A stretch of DNA of 64,000 bases. It comes from Luidia sarsii. Taxonomy: Eukaryota; Echinodermata; Asteroidea; Paxillosida; Luidiidae. The stretch spans positions 6,608,694 to 6,672,693 of the forward strand of contig OX465119.1 in assembly GCA_949987565.1 (NCBI GenBank), written 5' to 3'. A program made the translations under genes and the position numbers. Positions within the stretch are counted from its first letter, which is position 1. Each line of letters opens with the position of its first letter. Shown here in pieces: positions 11,413-22,740 of this stretch. Under the pieces are notes generated by a model. The model had not been told where the DNA came from. It ran no database searches and saw only the letters and a list, made by a program, of their open reading frames with translations.

Positions 11413-11544
11413 TACAGTTGGTAACGAAAGTATTTAGACCCGCGCGCGTGTATGCGCAATGTGCGCGTGGCCCCATAGATGGTGCATTACAAATATTGTT
11501 AGTGGCTTAGGGGGACGCATAGCAACCGGCAGGGCCCGCGCGGG

Positions 11545-11810
11545 CCCGCGCGCTAAAGTCGTGGGCTTTTGAGGTAAGTACAGGGGGGCGTGGCTCGAGC
11601 TAAGGGGGGTTTACGCGCACCCCGCGCGCTAAAGTCGTGGGCTTTTGAGGTAAGTGCGTGGGGGCGTGGCTCGATCTAAGGGGGGTTTACGCGCACCCCG
11701 CGCGCTAAAGTCGTGGGCTTTTGAGGTAAGTGCGGGGGGCGTGGCTCGAGCTAAGGGGGGGTTTACACGCACCCCGCGCGCTAAAGTCGTGGGTCGGCGA
11801 GGCTAGCGCG
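11545..11810 (+). repeat. GC-rich tandem repeat, about 73-bp unit, left arm
   Basis: About 3.5 copies of a unit containing GCGCGCTAAAGTCGTGGGCT, TTTGAGGTAAGTG, GGGGGCGTGGCTCGA and GGGGTTTACGCGCACCCC. The mirror copy is at 19975-20222. Each unit contains TTTGAGGTAAGT, a perfect match to a splice-donor consensus. GC content is far above that of the surrounding DNA. Confidence 0.85.
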
Positions 11811-12059
11811 CGGGCCGGGGGCGTGGCACGCGCTAAAGTGGGGGGAATCCACCGCACCACACACACATAAATTCGTGGGTCTGCGGGGTAAATGCGCGGG
11901 GGCGTGACAATCACGGGGAGGGGGGGGGGTTCTCCACGCCGGCCGCTAGCTAAATGCGTGGACGAATCAGAACTCAGTGCGGCCCAGATCAAAACGCTGT
12001 AGTAACGGTGCCGAAAATTCAACTGTACACCTTATAGGTTGGCCGAATCCAGCCAATAA

Positions 12060-12420
12060 GACAGCAGTACTTAATCTTCAACGTACAGGAGTACCGACAG
12101 TTCCCGGCTTTCTCTGTGTGCACCGCCACGGCTTTTCATGTCGACCTCAAAGGTTGCGGTATAAAATTCTCTCCCACTCATCCTGCACACACCCCCCGCC
12201 CCCTTTCTGGCCAGTTTTCTGGGGGTGCGGGCGGTCTCAACTCTCAATTGAATCACCTTCACCCTACCAGCTTTACTCTTTGTCCTTTGTTTCTCATCCG
12301 TGTCCTATTCACTCTCTTTCCCCTTCCTTCGTGTACATGTATCTGTTGTCCTTGTCACTCTGCCTTTGAGAAAGGTCCAGCTAGGATCGAAACGTCAGGC
12401 CCACTAAATTTTAAATCCCC
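12060..12420 (+). repeat. Penelope-like element 3' tail inside left arm
   Basis: The stretch from about 12250 to 12410 (CTACCAGCTTTACTCTTTGT, CTCATCCGTGTCCTATTCAC, CTTTGAGAAAGGTCC, GATCGAAACGTCAGG) is the same tail found behind the PLEs at 28.13-28.28, 41.46-41.64, 52.98-53.16 and 54.72-54.85 kb. It ends at AAATTTTAA. The upstream part (12060-12250) is not seen in those copies. The mirror copy is at about 19350-19720, so the tail was captured before the arms were duplicated, or was copied with them. Confidence 0.7.
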
Positions 12421-13359
12421 TTCTGTTAGAAAAAAGTGGTCGAAATGACTTGATGGAGGGATGACGTTGACGTGGACTAGAAATTTAATATTCCCACTCT
12501 TAGTCCATGACAGGACCAGTTTTTCTTCCGACACCCAACACAGTAGGCAAATAGCGTGAATCCTGGCTCTGATGTTTCAGCTAGTTTAGCAACAAACGAA
12601 AACGAAACGAAAACCACAGCACTATGTGGCTAGAACTATACAGGTTGGAAAAAAAATCCCATCACAGAGAAAGTCGAGGAGTATCTTTTTACAAGAAATC
12701 CGCCCATTTCATTGGCTAGAAGCTCTTCTCCCTGTCAGATGCAGACGGCGAACCCAGCAGCGAACGCCATCCAGGAAATATCGGCTGGCAAACTCAAAGA
12801 AATTGCCGCCACCGCCCCCCCCCCAACCTATTAACAATGGGTCCACGGACGTCGAACGCCGGGAGATTATTTTCCGGTCGGAGGGTACTTTTAATTCTCG
12901 GGACGTGAATATTTACTTCCCAAGTTCCAAGGGATCGTAACCATTTATTGAGATAATCCAGACATGCAACTTGGACATTAATTTGGGTGTTTAATTTTTG
13001 TCCAAGCCTATGGAACCTGAGGCTACCTCTGAAGATGTGAATTGTGAATTCTTAGGATGTATGTTAAGCCTTTTCCCCTGCTGCAATCCTTTTTGGTTTG
13101 GATTCTTAGCAGGCGGGATGTGAAATTCTATCTAGAATCTTTGATAGAAGTACATGTACAACTTTATTCTTTTTGGCCACTTTCCGATGTATTAAAACCC
13201 CGCAACATTCATTCGAATTTGATGACATGAGCCTGGATCAAAGCCTTTAAACTATGCAAGAGATTCCTGGTAATGGTCACCTTGAATAAATAAAAGGGGA
13301 TCGAAACAACAACGGAAAATTCTGGTTTAGCAATTTTGTCTACTGTAATTTACGGAGGC

Positions 13360-13560
13360 ATCGTACAGTGTACATGTACAATGTACGTGTACATGTACTG
13401 TACATGTACACGTACTTGTACATGTACATGAACATGTAATGTACATAATAATGTACACACTGTACATACAGTACATACCCTGTACAGTATTATGTACTGT
13501 ACATGTACATTTTGTACATGTATACATGTACATTGTATGTACTGTAGTATAGTACATAGC
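13360..13560. repeat. GTACATGTAC-rich palindromic tract, left arm
   Basis: Nearly continuous TGTACA/TACATGTA motifs are palindromic at every scale. Similar tracts lie at 13908-14075, 14335-14430, 14540-14660, 15480-15655, 15850-15985, 16060-16190, 16305-16400, 16665-16790, 17450-17580, 18235-18400 and 20905-21090. Open frames here (runs of MYMYMC, CTCTCT) are only the repeat translated. Confidence 0.9.
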
Positions 13561-13705
13561 GCGTCCCTGCACACAACCCGTGCTCAACAAGCTGCTGTTC
13601 TAGTTCTGATAATGTATAACATTTTCTAGAGCGCGCGAGCTCAACTGATTTGCATGCATTGGCCATACGTTTGACCTCTGACCACAAAGTTTTTGGGGGT
13701 TGCTG

Positions 13706-13734
13706 CACGGACGTGTATATTATACACGTCCGTG
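13706..13734. repeat. 29-bp perfect palindrome, first of three copies
   Basis: The sequence CACGGACGTGTATA and its complement face each other around a single T. Related copies are at 17259-17287 (29 bp) and 18054-18086 (33 bp, with a longer AT centre). Each sits in the same context, between CAGCAACC and GCAACCCC. A cruciform-forming or regulatory role would be speculation. Confidence 0.9.
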
Positions 13735-14445
13735 GGTTGCTGGCGTAGAATAATCTCTGCTGATTCATTGAATTGCATCATAGACATGGAGGGATCTGAA
13801 CGCCTATGTACTGTCGCCTTAAATAAATAAAAGGGGATCAAAACAACAACGGAAAATTCTGGATTAGTATTGTTTGTTTTTTTATCTACTGTCATTTTAC
13901 GGAGGCATTGTACATGTACATGTACACCGTACATGTACATGTACTGTACATGTACATGTATAATTATGTACAGTACATGAACATACACATGTAATGTACA
14001 TGTACATGTACATGTACGTGTACTGTACATACACGTACATTACATACCCTGTACAGTATTAATGTTATGTACTGTAGTACATAGCGCGTCCCTGCATTAA
14101 ATTCGTGTATACCATAACCCGTGCTCAACAAGCTGCTGTTCTAGTTCTGATAATGTATAACATTTTCTAGAGCACGCGAGCTCAACTGATTTGCACGCAT
14201 TGGCCATGGGTTTGACCTCTGACCACAAAGCTGTTCGGATTGCTGGCGTAGAATAATCTAGGCTAGTGCTATGCTTCATGCAGCCCACTGCTGGAACGCG
14301 CGCGTATACGCGCTATCCACAGTATCAATACATGTTCTGTACTGTACACGCACTGTACATGTACATGTAAATGTACATTTGTGTACATGAACATTTACAT
14401 GTTTGTATAGTACATGTACAGTACAGTACAACTGACCTTTGACCA

Positions 14446-14765
14446 CAAAAGTCGGTAGGGGTGCTGACCTAAAATAATATAAGCTGATTCATGCAGCCCA
14501 TGCACTGCATGCATGCTAGTAGAACGCGTATGCGCTATCCACAGTACATGTACATGTACATGTACATGTGTACATTACATGTACTACAAGTACATGTATG
14601 TACTACATGTACATGTACATGTACTACATGTACATGTACATGTACATGTACATGTACTGTGGATAGCGCATACGTACTACTAGCTAGCATGCATGCAGTG
14701 CATGGGCTGCATGAATCAGCGTCTAATTAAGGTCAGCAACCCTACCGACTTTTGTGGTCAGAGGT
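14446..14765. repeat. Secondary inverted repeat beside the foldback loop
   Basis: About 100 bp at 14446-14552 is inverted at 14655-14765 (both with ACCGACTTTTGTGGTCA in one direction and GGGCTGCATGAATCAG). The two flank a GTACATGTAC run of about 100 bp. A third copy is at 16190-16310. This makes a nested hairpin at the inner end of the left arm. Confidence 0.75.
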
Positions 14766-17700
14766 CAAACGCTTGGCCAATGCATGCAAATCAGTAAGAG
14801 CTGGCAAGCTCCAGTGAAATGTTATACATTGTCAGAACTAGAACAGCAGCTTGTTGAGCGCGCGCGGGTCAACGTTATTATTGCAGACGAGCCTTAAATT
14901 TAATGCAGGGACGCACTATGTAATGGTGCAGACTGAAATGAATGAGAGTAAGCAAAAATGACAACTCCTAATTTTCCGTTGTTTCAATCCCCATTTTGTT
15001 ATATGAGGTGACTATTACCAGGGATCTCCTGCTTGCATTGAGTTAAGTCTTTGATCCATCTCATGTCATCAAATTCGAATGAATATTTACGGGGGTTACC
15101 AGTAAATGTTGTACTTGTAAGTTCTATTAAGTTTCGGCAGCCGACATTTCCTGTGGGCGTTCGCTGCTGCTTCAACGTTTGAAACCTATACAGGGTGGAG
15201 AGTTGAATTTTCGGCACCGTTATAATTATTTTGATCTGGGCCGCGCTGCGTTGATTCCTCCACGCATTAACTTTACTAGCGAGCAGCCGGCGTGGAGACC
15301 CCCCCCCCCAGTACATGTCACGCCCCCGCTTTGTGGTCAGAGGTCAAACCCATGGCCAGTGCATGCAAATCAGTTGAGCTCGCGCGCTCTAGAAAATGTT
15401 ATACATTATCAGAACTAGAACAGCAGCTTGTTGAGCACGGGTTATGGTATACACGAATTTAATGCAGGGACGCGCTATGTACTACAGTACATACAGTACA
15501 TAACATTAATACTGTACAGGGTATGTAATGTACAGTACATGTATGTACAGTACAGTACACGTACATTACATGTGTATGTTCATGTACTGTACATAATTAT
15601 ACACGCACATGTACATGTACAGTACATGTACGGTGTACATGTACATGTACAATGCCTCCGTAAAATGACAGTAGATAAAAAAAAAAAAAAAAACTAATCC
15701 AGAATTTTCCGTTGTTGTTTTGATCCCCTTTTATTTATTTAAGGTGACCATTACCAGGAATCTCGTGCATGTTTTAAATATGCACGGTTAACTTTTCCCG
15801 CGACCAATTTCGCCCTGATCAGATCTAAAGCCAAACGCCTGGCCGATGCATGTACTGTACAGTACATGTGCAGTACTGTACTGTACATGTACATGAACAG
15901 TACAGTGTACGTACGTACTGTACAATGTACTGTACATGTACATGTACGTACATGTACTGTACATGTACTGTACGTACTTTGTGGTTAGACGTCAAACTCA
16001 AGGCCGCCACGCTGCGCCATGCATGCAAATCAGTTGAGATCACGCGGTCTAGACATGTATTGTGTGCATGTACACGTACTGTACATGTATGTACATGTAC
16101 ATGTACATGTAGTACATGTACTTGTAGTACATGTACTTGTAGTACATGTAATGTACATATGTACATGTACATGTACATGTACATGTACTGTGGATAGCGC
16201 ATACGCGTTCTACTAGCATGCATGCAGTGCATGGGCTGCATGAATCAGCTTATATTATTTTAGGTCAGCACCCCTACCGACTTTTGTGGTCAAAGGTCAG
16301 TTGTACTGTACAGTACATGTACTATACAAACATGTAAATGTTCATGTACACAAATGTACATTTACATGTACATGTACAGTGCGTGTACAGTACAGAACAT
16401 GTATTGATACTGTGGATAGCGCGTATACGCGCGCATTCCAGCAGTGGCCTGCATGAATCATAGCACTAGCCTAGATTATTCTACGCCAGCAACCCGAACA
16501 GCTTTGTGGTCAAAGGTCAAACCCATGGCCAGTGCATGCAAATTAGTTGAGCTCGCGTGCTCTAGAAAATGTTATACATTATCAGAACTAGAACAGCAGC
16601 TTGTTGAGCACGGGTTATGGTATAAACGAATTTAATGCAGGGACGCGCTATGTACTACAGTAAATACAGTACATAACATTAATACTGTACAGGGTATGTA
16701 ATGTACGTGTACTGTACATGTATGTACAGTACACGTACTGTACATGTACATGTACAGTACATGTACGGTGTACATGTACATGTACAATGCCTCCGTAAAA
16801 TGACAGTAGATGAAAAAAATAAAACACTAATCCAGAATTTTCCGTTGTTGTTTTGATCCCCTTTTATTTATTTAAGGTGACCATTACCACGAATCTCGTG
16901 CATGGTTTAAAGGCTTTGATCCAGACTCATGTCATCAAAATCGAATGAATGTTGCGGGGGGTTGATACATTGGAAAGTGGCCAAAAAAGATTAAAGTTGT
17001 ACATGTACTTCTATTATTAAGTTTGACCATCAAAGTTTCCAGATATAATTTCACATCCCGCCTGCTAATAATCCAAACCAAAAAGGGTTGCAGCAGGGGG
17101 AAAAGGCTTAACATATATACTAAGAATTCGCAATTCACATCTTCAGAGGTAAATATTCACGTCCCGAGAATTAAAACTACAGTACATAGGCGTTCAGATC
17201 CCTCCATGTCTATGATGCAATTCAATGAATCAGCAGAGATTATTCTACGCCAGCAACCCACGGACGTGTATAATATACACGTCCGTGCAGCAACCCCAAA
17301 AAACTTTGTGGTCAGAGGTCAAACGTATGGCCAATGCATGCAAATCAGTTGAGCTCGCGCGCTCTAGAAAATGTTATACATTATCAGAACTAGAACAGCA
17401 GCTTGTTGAGCACGGGTTATGGTATACACGAATTTAATGCAGGGACGCGCTATGTACTACAGTACATACAGTACATAACATTAATACTGTACAGGGTATG
17501 TAATGTAAATGTTCATGTACTGTACATAATTATACATATACATGTACATGTACATGTACGGTGTACATGTACATGTAAAACGCCTCCGTAAAATGACAGT
17601 AGATAAAAAAAAATACTAATCCAGAATTTTCCGTTGTTGTTTTGATCCCCTTTTATTTATTCAAGGTGACCATTACCAGGAATCTCGTGCATGGTTTAAA

Positions 17701-19974
17701 GGCTTTGATCTAGGCTCATGTCATCAAAATCGAATGAATGTTGCGGGGGGTTGATACATCGGAAAGTGGCCAAAAAGGATTAAAGTTGTACATGTTTTTC
17801 TATTATTAAGTTTGACCATCAAAGTTTCCAGATATAATTTCACATCCCGCCTGCTAAGAATCCAAACCAAAAAGGGCTACAGCAGGGGGAAAAGGCTTAA
17901 CATATATCCTAAGAATTCGCAATTCACATCTTCAGAGGTAAATATTCACGTCCCGAGAATTAAAAGTACAGTACATGTACATAGGCGTTCAGATCCCTCC
18001 ATGTCTATGATGCAATTCAATGAATCAGCAGAGATTATTCTACGCCAGCAACCCACGGACGTGTATAATAATTATACACGTCCGTGTAGCAACCCCAAAA
18101 AACTTTGTGGTCAGAGGTCAAACGTATGGCCAATGCATGCAAATCAGTTGAGCTCGCGCGCTCTAGAAAATGTTATACATTATCAGAACTAGAACAGCAG
18201 CTTGTTCAGCACGGGTTGTGTCCAGGGACGCGCTATGTACTATACTACAGTACATACAATGTACATGTATACATGTACAAAATGTACATGTACAGTACAT
18301 AATACTGTACAGGGTATGTACTGTATGTACTGTACAGTGTGTACATTATTATGTACATTACATATTCATGTACATGTACATTGTACATGTACACTGTACG
18401 ATGCCTCCGTAAATTACAGTAGACAAAATTACTAAACCAGAATTTTCCGTTGTTGTTTCGATCCCCTTTTATTTATTTAAGGTGACCATTACCAGGAATC
18501 TCTTGCATGGTTTAAAGGCTTTGATCCAGGCTCATGTCATCAAATTCGAATGAATGTTGCGGGGTTTTAATACATCGGAAAGTGGCCAAAAAGAATAAAG
18601 TTGTACATGTACTTCTATCAAAGATTCCAGATAGAATTTCACATCCCGCCTGCTAAGAATCCAAACCAAAAAGGATTGCAGCAGGGGTAAAGGCTTAACA
18701 TACATCCTAAGAATTCACAATTCACATCTTCAGAGGTAGCCTCAGGTTCCATAGGCTTGGACAAAAATTAAACACCCAAATTAATGTCCAAGTTGCATGT
18801 CTGGATTATCTCCATAAATGGTTACGATCCCTTGGAACTTGGGAAGTAAATATTCACGTCCCGAGAATTAAAAGTACCCTCCGACCGGAAAATAATCCCC
18901 TGGCGTTCGACGTCCGTGGACCCATTGTTAATAGGTTGGGGGGGGGCGGTGGCGGCAATTTCTTTGAGTTTGCCAGCCGATATTTCCTGGATGGCGTTCG
19001 CTGCTGGGTTCACCGTCTGCATCTGACAGGGAGAAGAGCTTCTAGCCAATGAAATGGGCGGATTTCTTGTAGAAAGATACTCCTCGACTTTCTCTGTGAT
19101 GTGATTTTTTTCCAACCTGTATAGTTCTAGCCACATAGTGCTGTGGTTTCCGTTTCGTTTTCGTTCGTTGCTAAACTAGCTGAAACATCAGAGCCAGGGT
19201 TCACGCTATTTGCCTACTGTGTTGGGTGTCGGAAGAAAAACTGGTCCTGTCATGGACTAAGAGTGGGAATATTAAATTTCTAGTCCACGTCAACGTCATC
19301 CCTCCATCAAGTCATTTCGACCACTTTTTTCTAACAGAAGGTGATCTAAAATTTAGTGGGCCTGACGTTTCGATCCTAGCTGGACCTTTCTCAAAGGCAG
19401 AGTGACAAGGACAACAGATACATGTACACGAAGGAAGGGGAAAGAGAGTGAATAGGACACGGATGAGAAACAAAGGACAAAGAAGTAAAGCTGGTAGGGT
19501 GAAGGTGATTCAATTGAGAGTTGAGACCGCCCGCACCCCCAGAAAACTGGCCAGAAAGGGGGCGGGGGGGGTGTGCAGGATGAGTGGGAGAGAATTTTAT
19601 ACCGCAACCTTTGAGGTCGACATGAAAAGCCGTGGCGGTGCACACAGAGAAAGCCGGGAACTGTCGGTACTCCTGTACGTTGAAGATTAAGTACTGCTGT
19701 CTTATTGGCTGGATTCGGCCAACCTATAAGGTGTACAGTTGAATTTTCGGCACCGTTACTACAGCGTTTTGATCTGGGCCGCACTGAGTTCTGATTCGTC
19801 CACGCATTTAGCTAGCGGCCGGCGTGGAGAACCCCCCCCCCCCTCCCCGTGATTGTCACGCCCCCGCGCATTTACCCCGCAGACCCACGAATTTATGTGT
19901 GTGTGGTGCGGTGGATTCCCCCCACTTTAGCGCGTGCCACGCCCCCGGCCCGCGCGCTAGCCTCGCCGACCCAC

Positions 19975-20222
19975 GACTTCAGCGCGCGGGGTGCGTGTAA
20001 ACCCCCCCTTAGCTCGAGCCACGCCCCCCGCACTTACCTCAAAAGCCCACGACTTTAGCGCGCGGGGTGCGCGTAAACCCCCCTTAGATCGAGCCACGCC
20101 CCCACGCACTTACCTCAAAAGCCCACGACTTTAGCGCGCGGGGTGCGCGTAAACCCCCCTTAGCTCGAGCCACGCCCCCCTGTACTTACCTCAAAAGCCC
20201 ACGACTTTAGCGCGCGGGCCCG
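19975..20222 (-). repeat. GC-rich tandem repeat, right arm
   Basis: This is the reverse complement of the tandem repeat at 11545-11810, with the same unit and almost the same copy number. Next to it, 20222-20348 mirrors 11415-11545, ending at the Tc1-like terminus. Confidence 0.85.
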
Positions 20223-20350
20223 CGCGGGCCCTGCCGGTTGCTATGCGTCCCCCTAAGCCACTAACAATATTTGTAATGCACCATCTATGGGGCCGCGCGC
20301 ATATTGCGCATACACGCGCGCGGGTCTAAATACTTTCGTTACCAACTGTA

Positions 20351-20904
20351 CAAATGTCCTGAGTCATCGCTTGATGGCCACCAACTTTATTGCTGAGCCT
20401 CTGAACCTCTGTGACGGAACGTAAATATTGTAGTGTAGGCCAGAGAGAAATGTTGGCAAAACTTTTAAACGTCAAAAACCCCACAAAATATAACACAGTA
20501 TGTAATAAACTTCACCGGGTAATTTGACCAAGTGCAACATACAAGATGAAGTCCACTCAACGCTGACTTCAATGCATATAGAAAGTTTGACTTGAAAGTT
20601 TGACTTGAAAGTTTCTCTGAAGTAATTTCAGAATTTAATTGCTTTGGGATTGTGATTGTACTTGTACCACGATCTTTGTAAAGGCAATTAAATTGCCCCC
20701 GCTTCAATTTTAGGGTCTTTAACACATGTGTTATTGCTAACACAGCTATATAATACACTTTGCTCAACTTCAGCTGATATTTGACAGCTACCCCAAGGCT
20801 ATATTTATAATTATTCTACACATGCCAGAACTGAGACGCCTCGTACTAGAGGTAGTTTACATTATTGGACAGTGAATAGTATAATCGTATAAAACGTAGG
20901 TACA
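20351..20904. other. No gene recognised
   Basis: A short direct repeat (AAGTTTGACTTG, about 20583-20607) is present. Minus-strand open frames show no recognised motif. Confidence 0.4.
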
Positions 20905-21124
20905 TAGTATGTGCATGTAATGTACATGATGTACACTGTACAGTTGTACATACGGGGTAGTGTACATGTACAGTACTGTACACATACCGTACACATGTAC
21001 AGTGTATGTAGTATATTTATGTACTACATGTACGAGCATGTACATGTACATGTACGAGCATGCGCATGTACATGCGCATGTATACATGCACGTACCCGTC
21101 CAAGGTATGTAGACCCTCATTAAT

Positions 21125-21300
21125 ATTCATTAACTTTTCCACCGCTTCTATGAAGCAGAAAAAGCTACCGGTATAGTTTTTGTTCGGATTTTCTTCTTAG
21201 TTTTTTCTGCCACTTCAGTGAAGCAGAAAAGCTATATTATTACTTTTTGAAAATCATTATCAAGTCCCCTAGACTTTGTGCATGAAATTAATTTGTGTGT
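21125..21300 (+). repeat. Helitron-like repeat fragment with two hairpins
   Basis: Two copies of the CTTTTCC/GCAGAAAAGCTA-type hairpin (about 21136-21170 and 21205-21233) are followed by AGACTTTGTGCATGAAAT. This matches the head region and later body of the Helitron-like units at 44.3-47.9 kb. The body is mostly deleted before the first THAP copy begins. Confidence 0.6.
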
Positions 21301-21399
21301 CCGGGATAAGCAGGGATGGCAGAGCCAGAAATTCACGGAATTATAGGCTGAATTTGTGTTCCCATACGTAACCATCTTTTCGAAAAAGCCGCTGCTGAG

Positions 21400-21625
21400 T
21401 GTGGGAATGTGACGTGATGATGGATAAGTGCCATATGACTGTGAGTATTGAGGTGCCCGGATGTGCCCCGTACTGCGCGCAGCTTGTGTACACTCGCGAG
21501 CTAAACGATGGTGTACTGCCAGGCTTTTGGCTGAAATATGCCAGCGGGAAAACACTTTCCATGCAATTCCCAATAAGGACGAGAAAACTGAGTTACTTAG
21601 GAAGTGGGCTGTGATACAGGTAAAG
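21400..21625 (+). pseudogene. THAP-domain copy a, broken
   Basis: From 21509 the frame reads MVYCQAFG and then hits TGA where the other copies have the second zinc-binding Cys (FGCQN/FGCKN). Frame slips follow, although the DNA still resembles the HAVPNKDKRPELFRKWA region of copy c. Upstream it shares a block (GTGTACACTCGCGAGC) with copies b and c. It ends at CAG|GTAAAG (21619-21620), which resembles a splice donor. The THAP zinc finger is a C2CH DNA-binding fold found in P-element-type and related transposases and in domesticated genes. Confidence 0.65.
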
Positions 21626-21779
21626 TCTGCTTATCTGATTGTGTGTTAAAAACAACCTTCAATTGCCTATGAGACACTCATGTACGATTTTCCTTAAGAG
21701 AGAAAATTCATGGAATTGTAGGCGTTCCCGTACGTAGCCATCGAAAGTACGTCCCGTATGTAGCCTTTTTCGAAAAAGC

Positions 21780-22079
21780 CGCCGCTGATTGTGGGAATGT
21801 GACGCAAGTACGGATAACTGCCGTGTGACTATGAGTATAAGGTGCCCGAATGTGCCCCCTACTGCGTGCAGTGTGTGTACACTCAAGAGCTAAATGATGG
21901 TCTACTGCCAGGCTTTTGGCTGTAAAAATGCCAGTGGGAAAAAGCTTGAAAACACTTTTCATGCAATTCCCAATAAGGACAAGAAAACTGAATAACTTGG
22001 AAAGTGGGCTGCAGCCATCAAAGTGGAGAAATTTCTAAAAATCAGCTACCAATACTCAATAGAAATCAAAAAGATGTGA
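21780..22079 (+). pseudogene. THAP-domain copy b, broken
   Basis: From 21894 the frame reads MMVYCQAFGCKNASGKK and FHAIPNKDKKTE, then a TAA stop. It resumes in the same frame as GKWAAAIKVEKFL and ends at TGA 22077. The distal C-x2-H pair of the THAP finger is missing because the sequence diverges after SYQYS. The shared upstream block (21840-21893) is about 60 bp. Copies a and b lie in tandem, about 390 bp apart. Confidence 0.7.
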
Positions 22080-22740
22080 ATGTGATTTGTACTGTAGCGT
22101 TCACTTTACCTCCATGATTCACGGAGGAGGATTGGTAGGAGGACTTCCGGCCCAAACTCACCGCCTCAAAGCCGAGAAAGGATACTGAAAGAACATGCTG
22201 TTCCTTCTCTATATTCCACATCGACCAGCGGTGGCAACACATGTTTCGGTCCCTGCTTGAATGTTTACTTATTCTCCCATGCATGTGCATGTGAGATCCT
22301 TCTTGGTGAAGACTGCATGAATCAGTTTGATTTCTTTATTTTTTTTAACTATAAATTAATTTTAAAAATACAAATATGTTTTTAATATTTTTTTGGTTTA
22401 GATTTATGTATGACTTTGTGAAAATATTGATTACGGTAATAACTTTAGTTATAAATTGAAAGGATTGAACAAGCTTAATAAACCTGTTTGACGTCCGCAA
22501 AGAGAGTACTGCAGATATAATTGCAGGGGGAGTCGGGGTGGCTGGGTCTGTGATAATGTCTGTTTAGCATGAAGCCAACAGAGGGAGAAGGGACCATGAA
22601 GTATTCTGAGCATTTGACGCGGTATGAGGTGCTCCTTAGTTGATTTCCAACAAATTTGCGCACATTGCACCATCCAAGGCCGTCACAAGATAGCGACTTT
22701 GTCCTTTTTATTTGTTGCGATCACCATGGAGATACACTAT
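22080..22740. other. No gene recognised
   Basis: The sequence is AT-rich in the middle (22330-22450). Minus-strand open frames at 22449-22673 have no recognisable motif. I cannot say whether this belongs to the THAP elements. Confidence 0.4.

Larger units (their letters stand above)
11415..20348. mobile_element. 8.9-kb foldback element with Tc1/mariner-like termini
   Basis: The two ends are inverted copies starting CAGTTGGTAACGAAAGTATT and are flanked by TA (11413-11414 and 20349-20350), the Tc1/mariner target and duplication. The ends also resemble the CAGT..AAAGTATT style of that superfamily. The arms are inverted repeats (about 11415-14725 and 16010-20348) carrying, from outside in: GC-rich tandem repeats, a Penelope-like 3' tail, a conserved block, GTACATGTAC-rich DNA and small palindromes. 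The right arm is about 1 kb longer because a block of about 790 bp is repeated (around 16.93-17.72 and 17.72-18.5 kb). The loop at 14726-16009 holds rearranged pieces of the arms. No transposase is encoded, so mobility would need a factor in trans. Confidence 0.8.

Noticed and set aside
13350..18435. Many open frames of 60-138 codons rich in Met/Tyr/Cys/Thr/Val/His
   Set aside because: They are translations of GTACATGTAC palindromic tracts, occur on both strands at the same places, and show no protein family.
11415..20348. Two independent insertions in opposite orientation rather than one foldback
   Set aside because: Both outer ends are identical Tc1-like termini with TA, and no internal TA-flanked ends were seen near the loop, so a single foldback unit is simpler.
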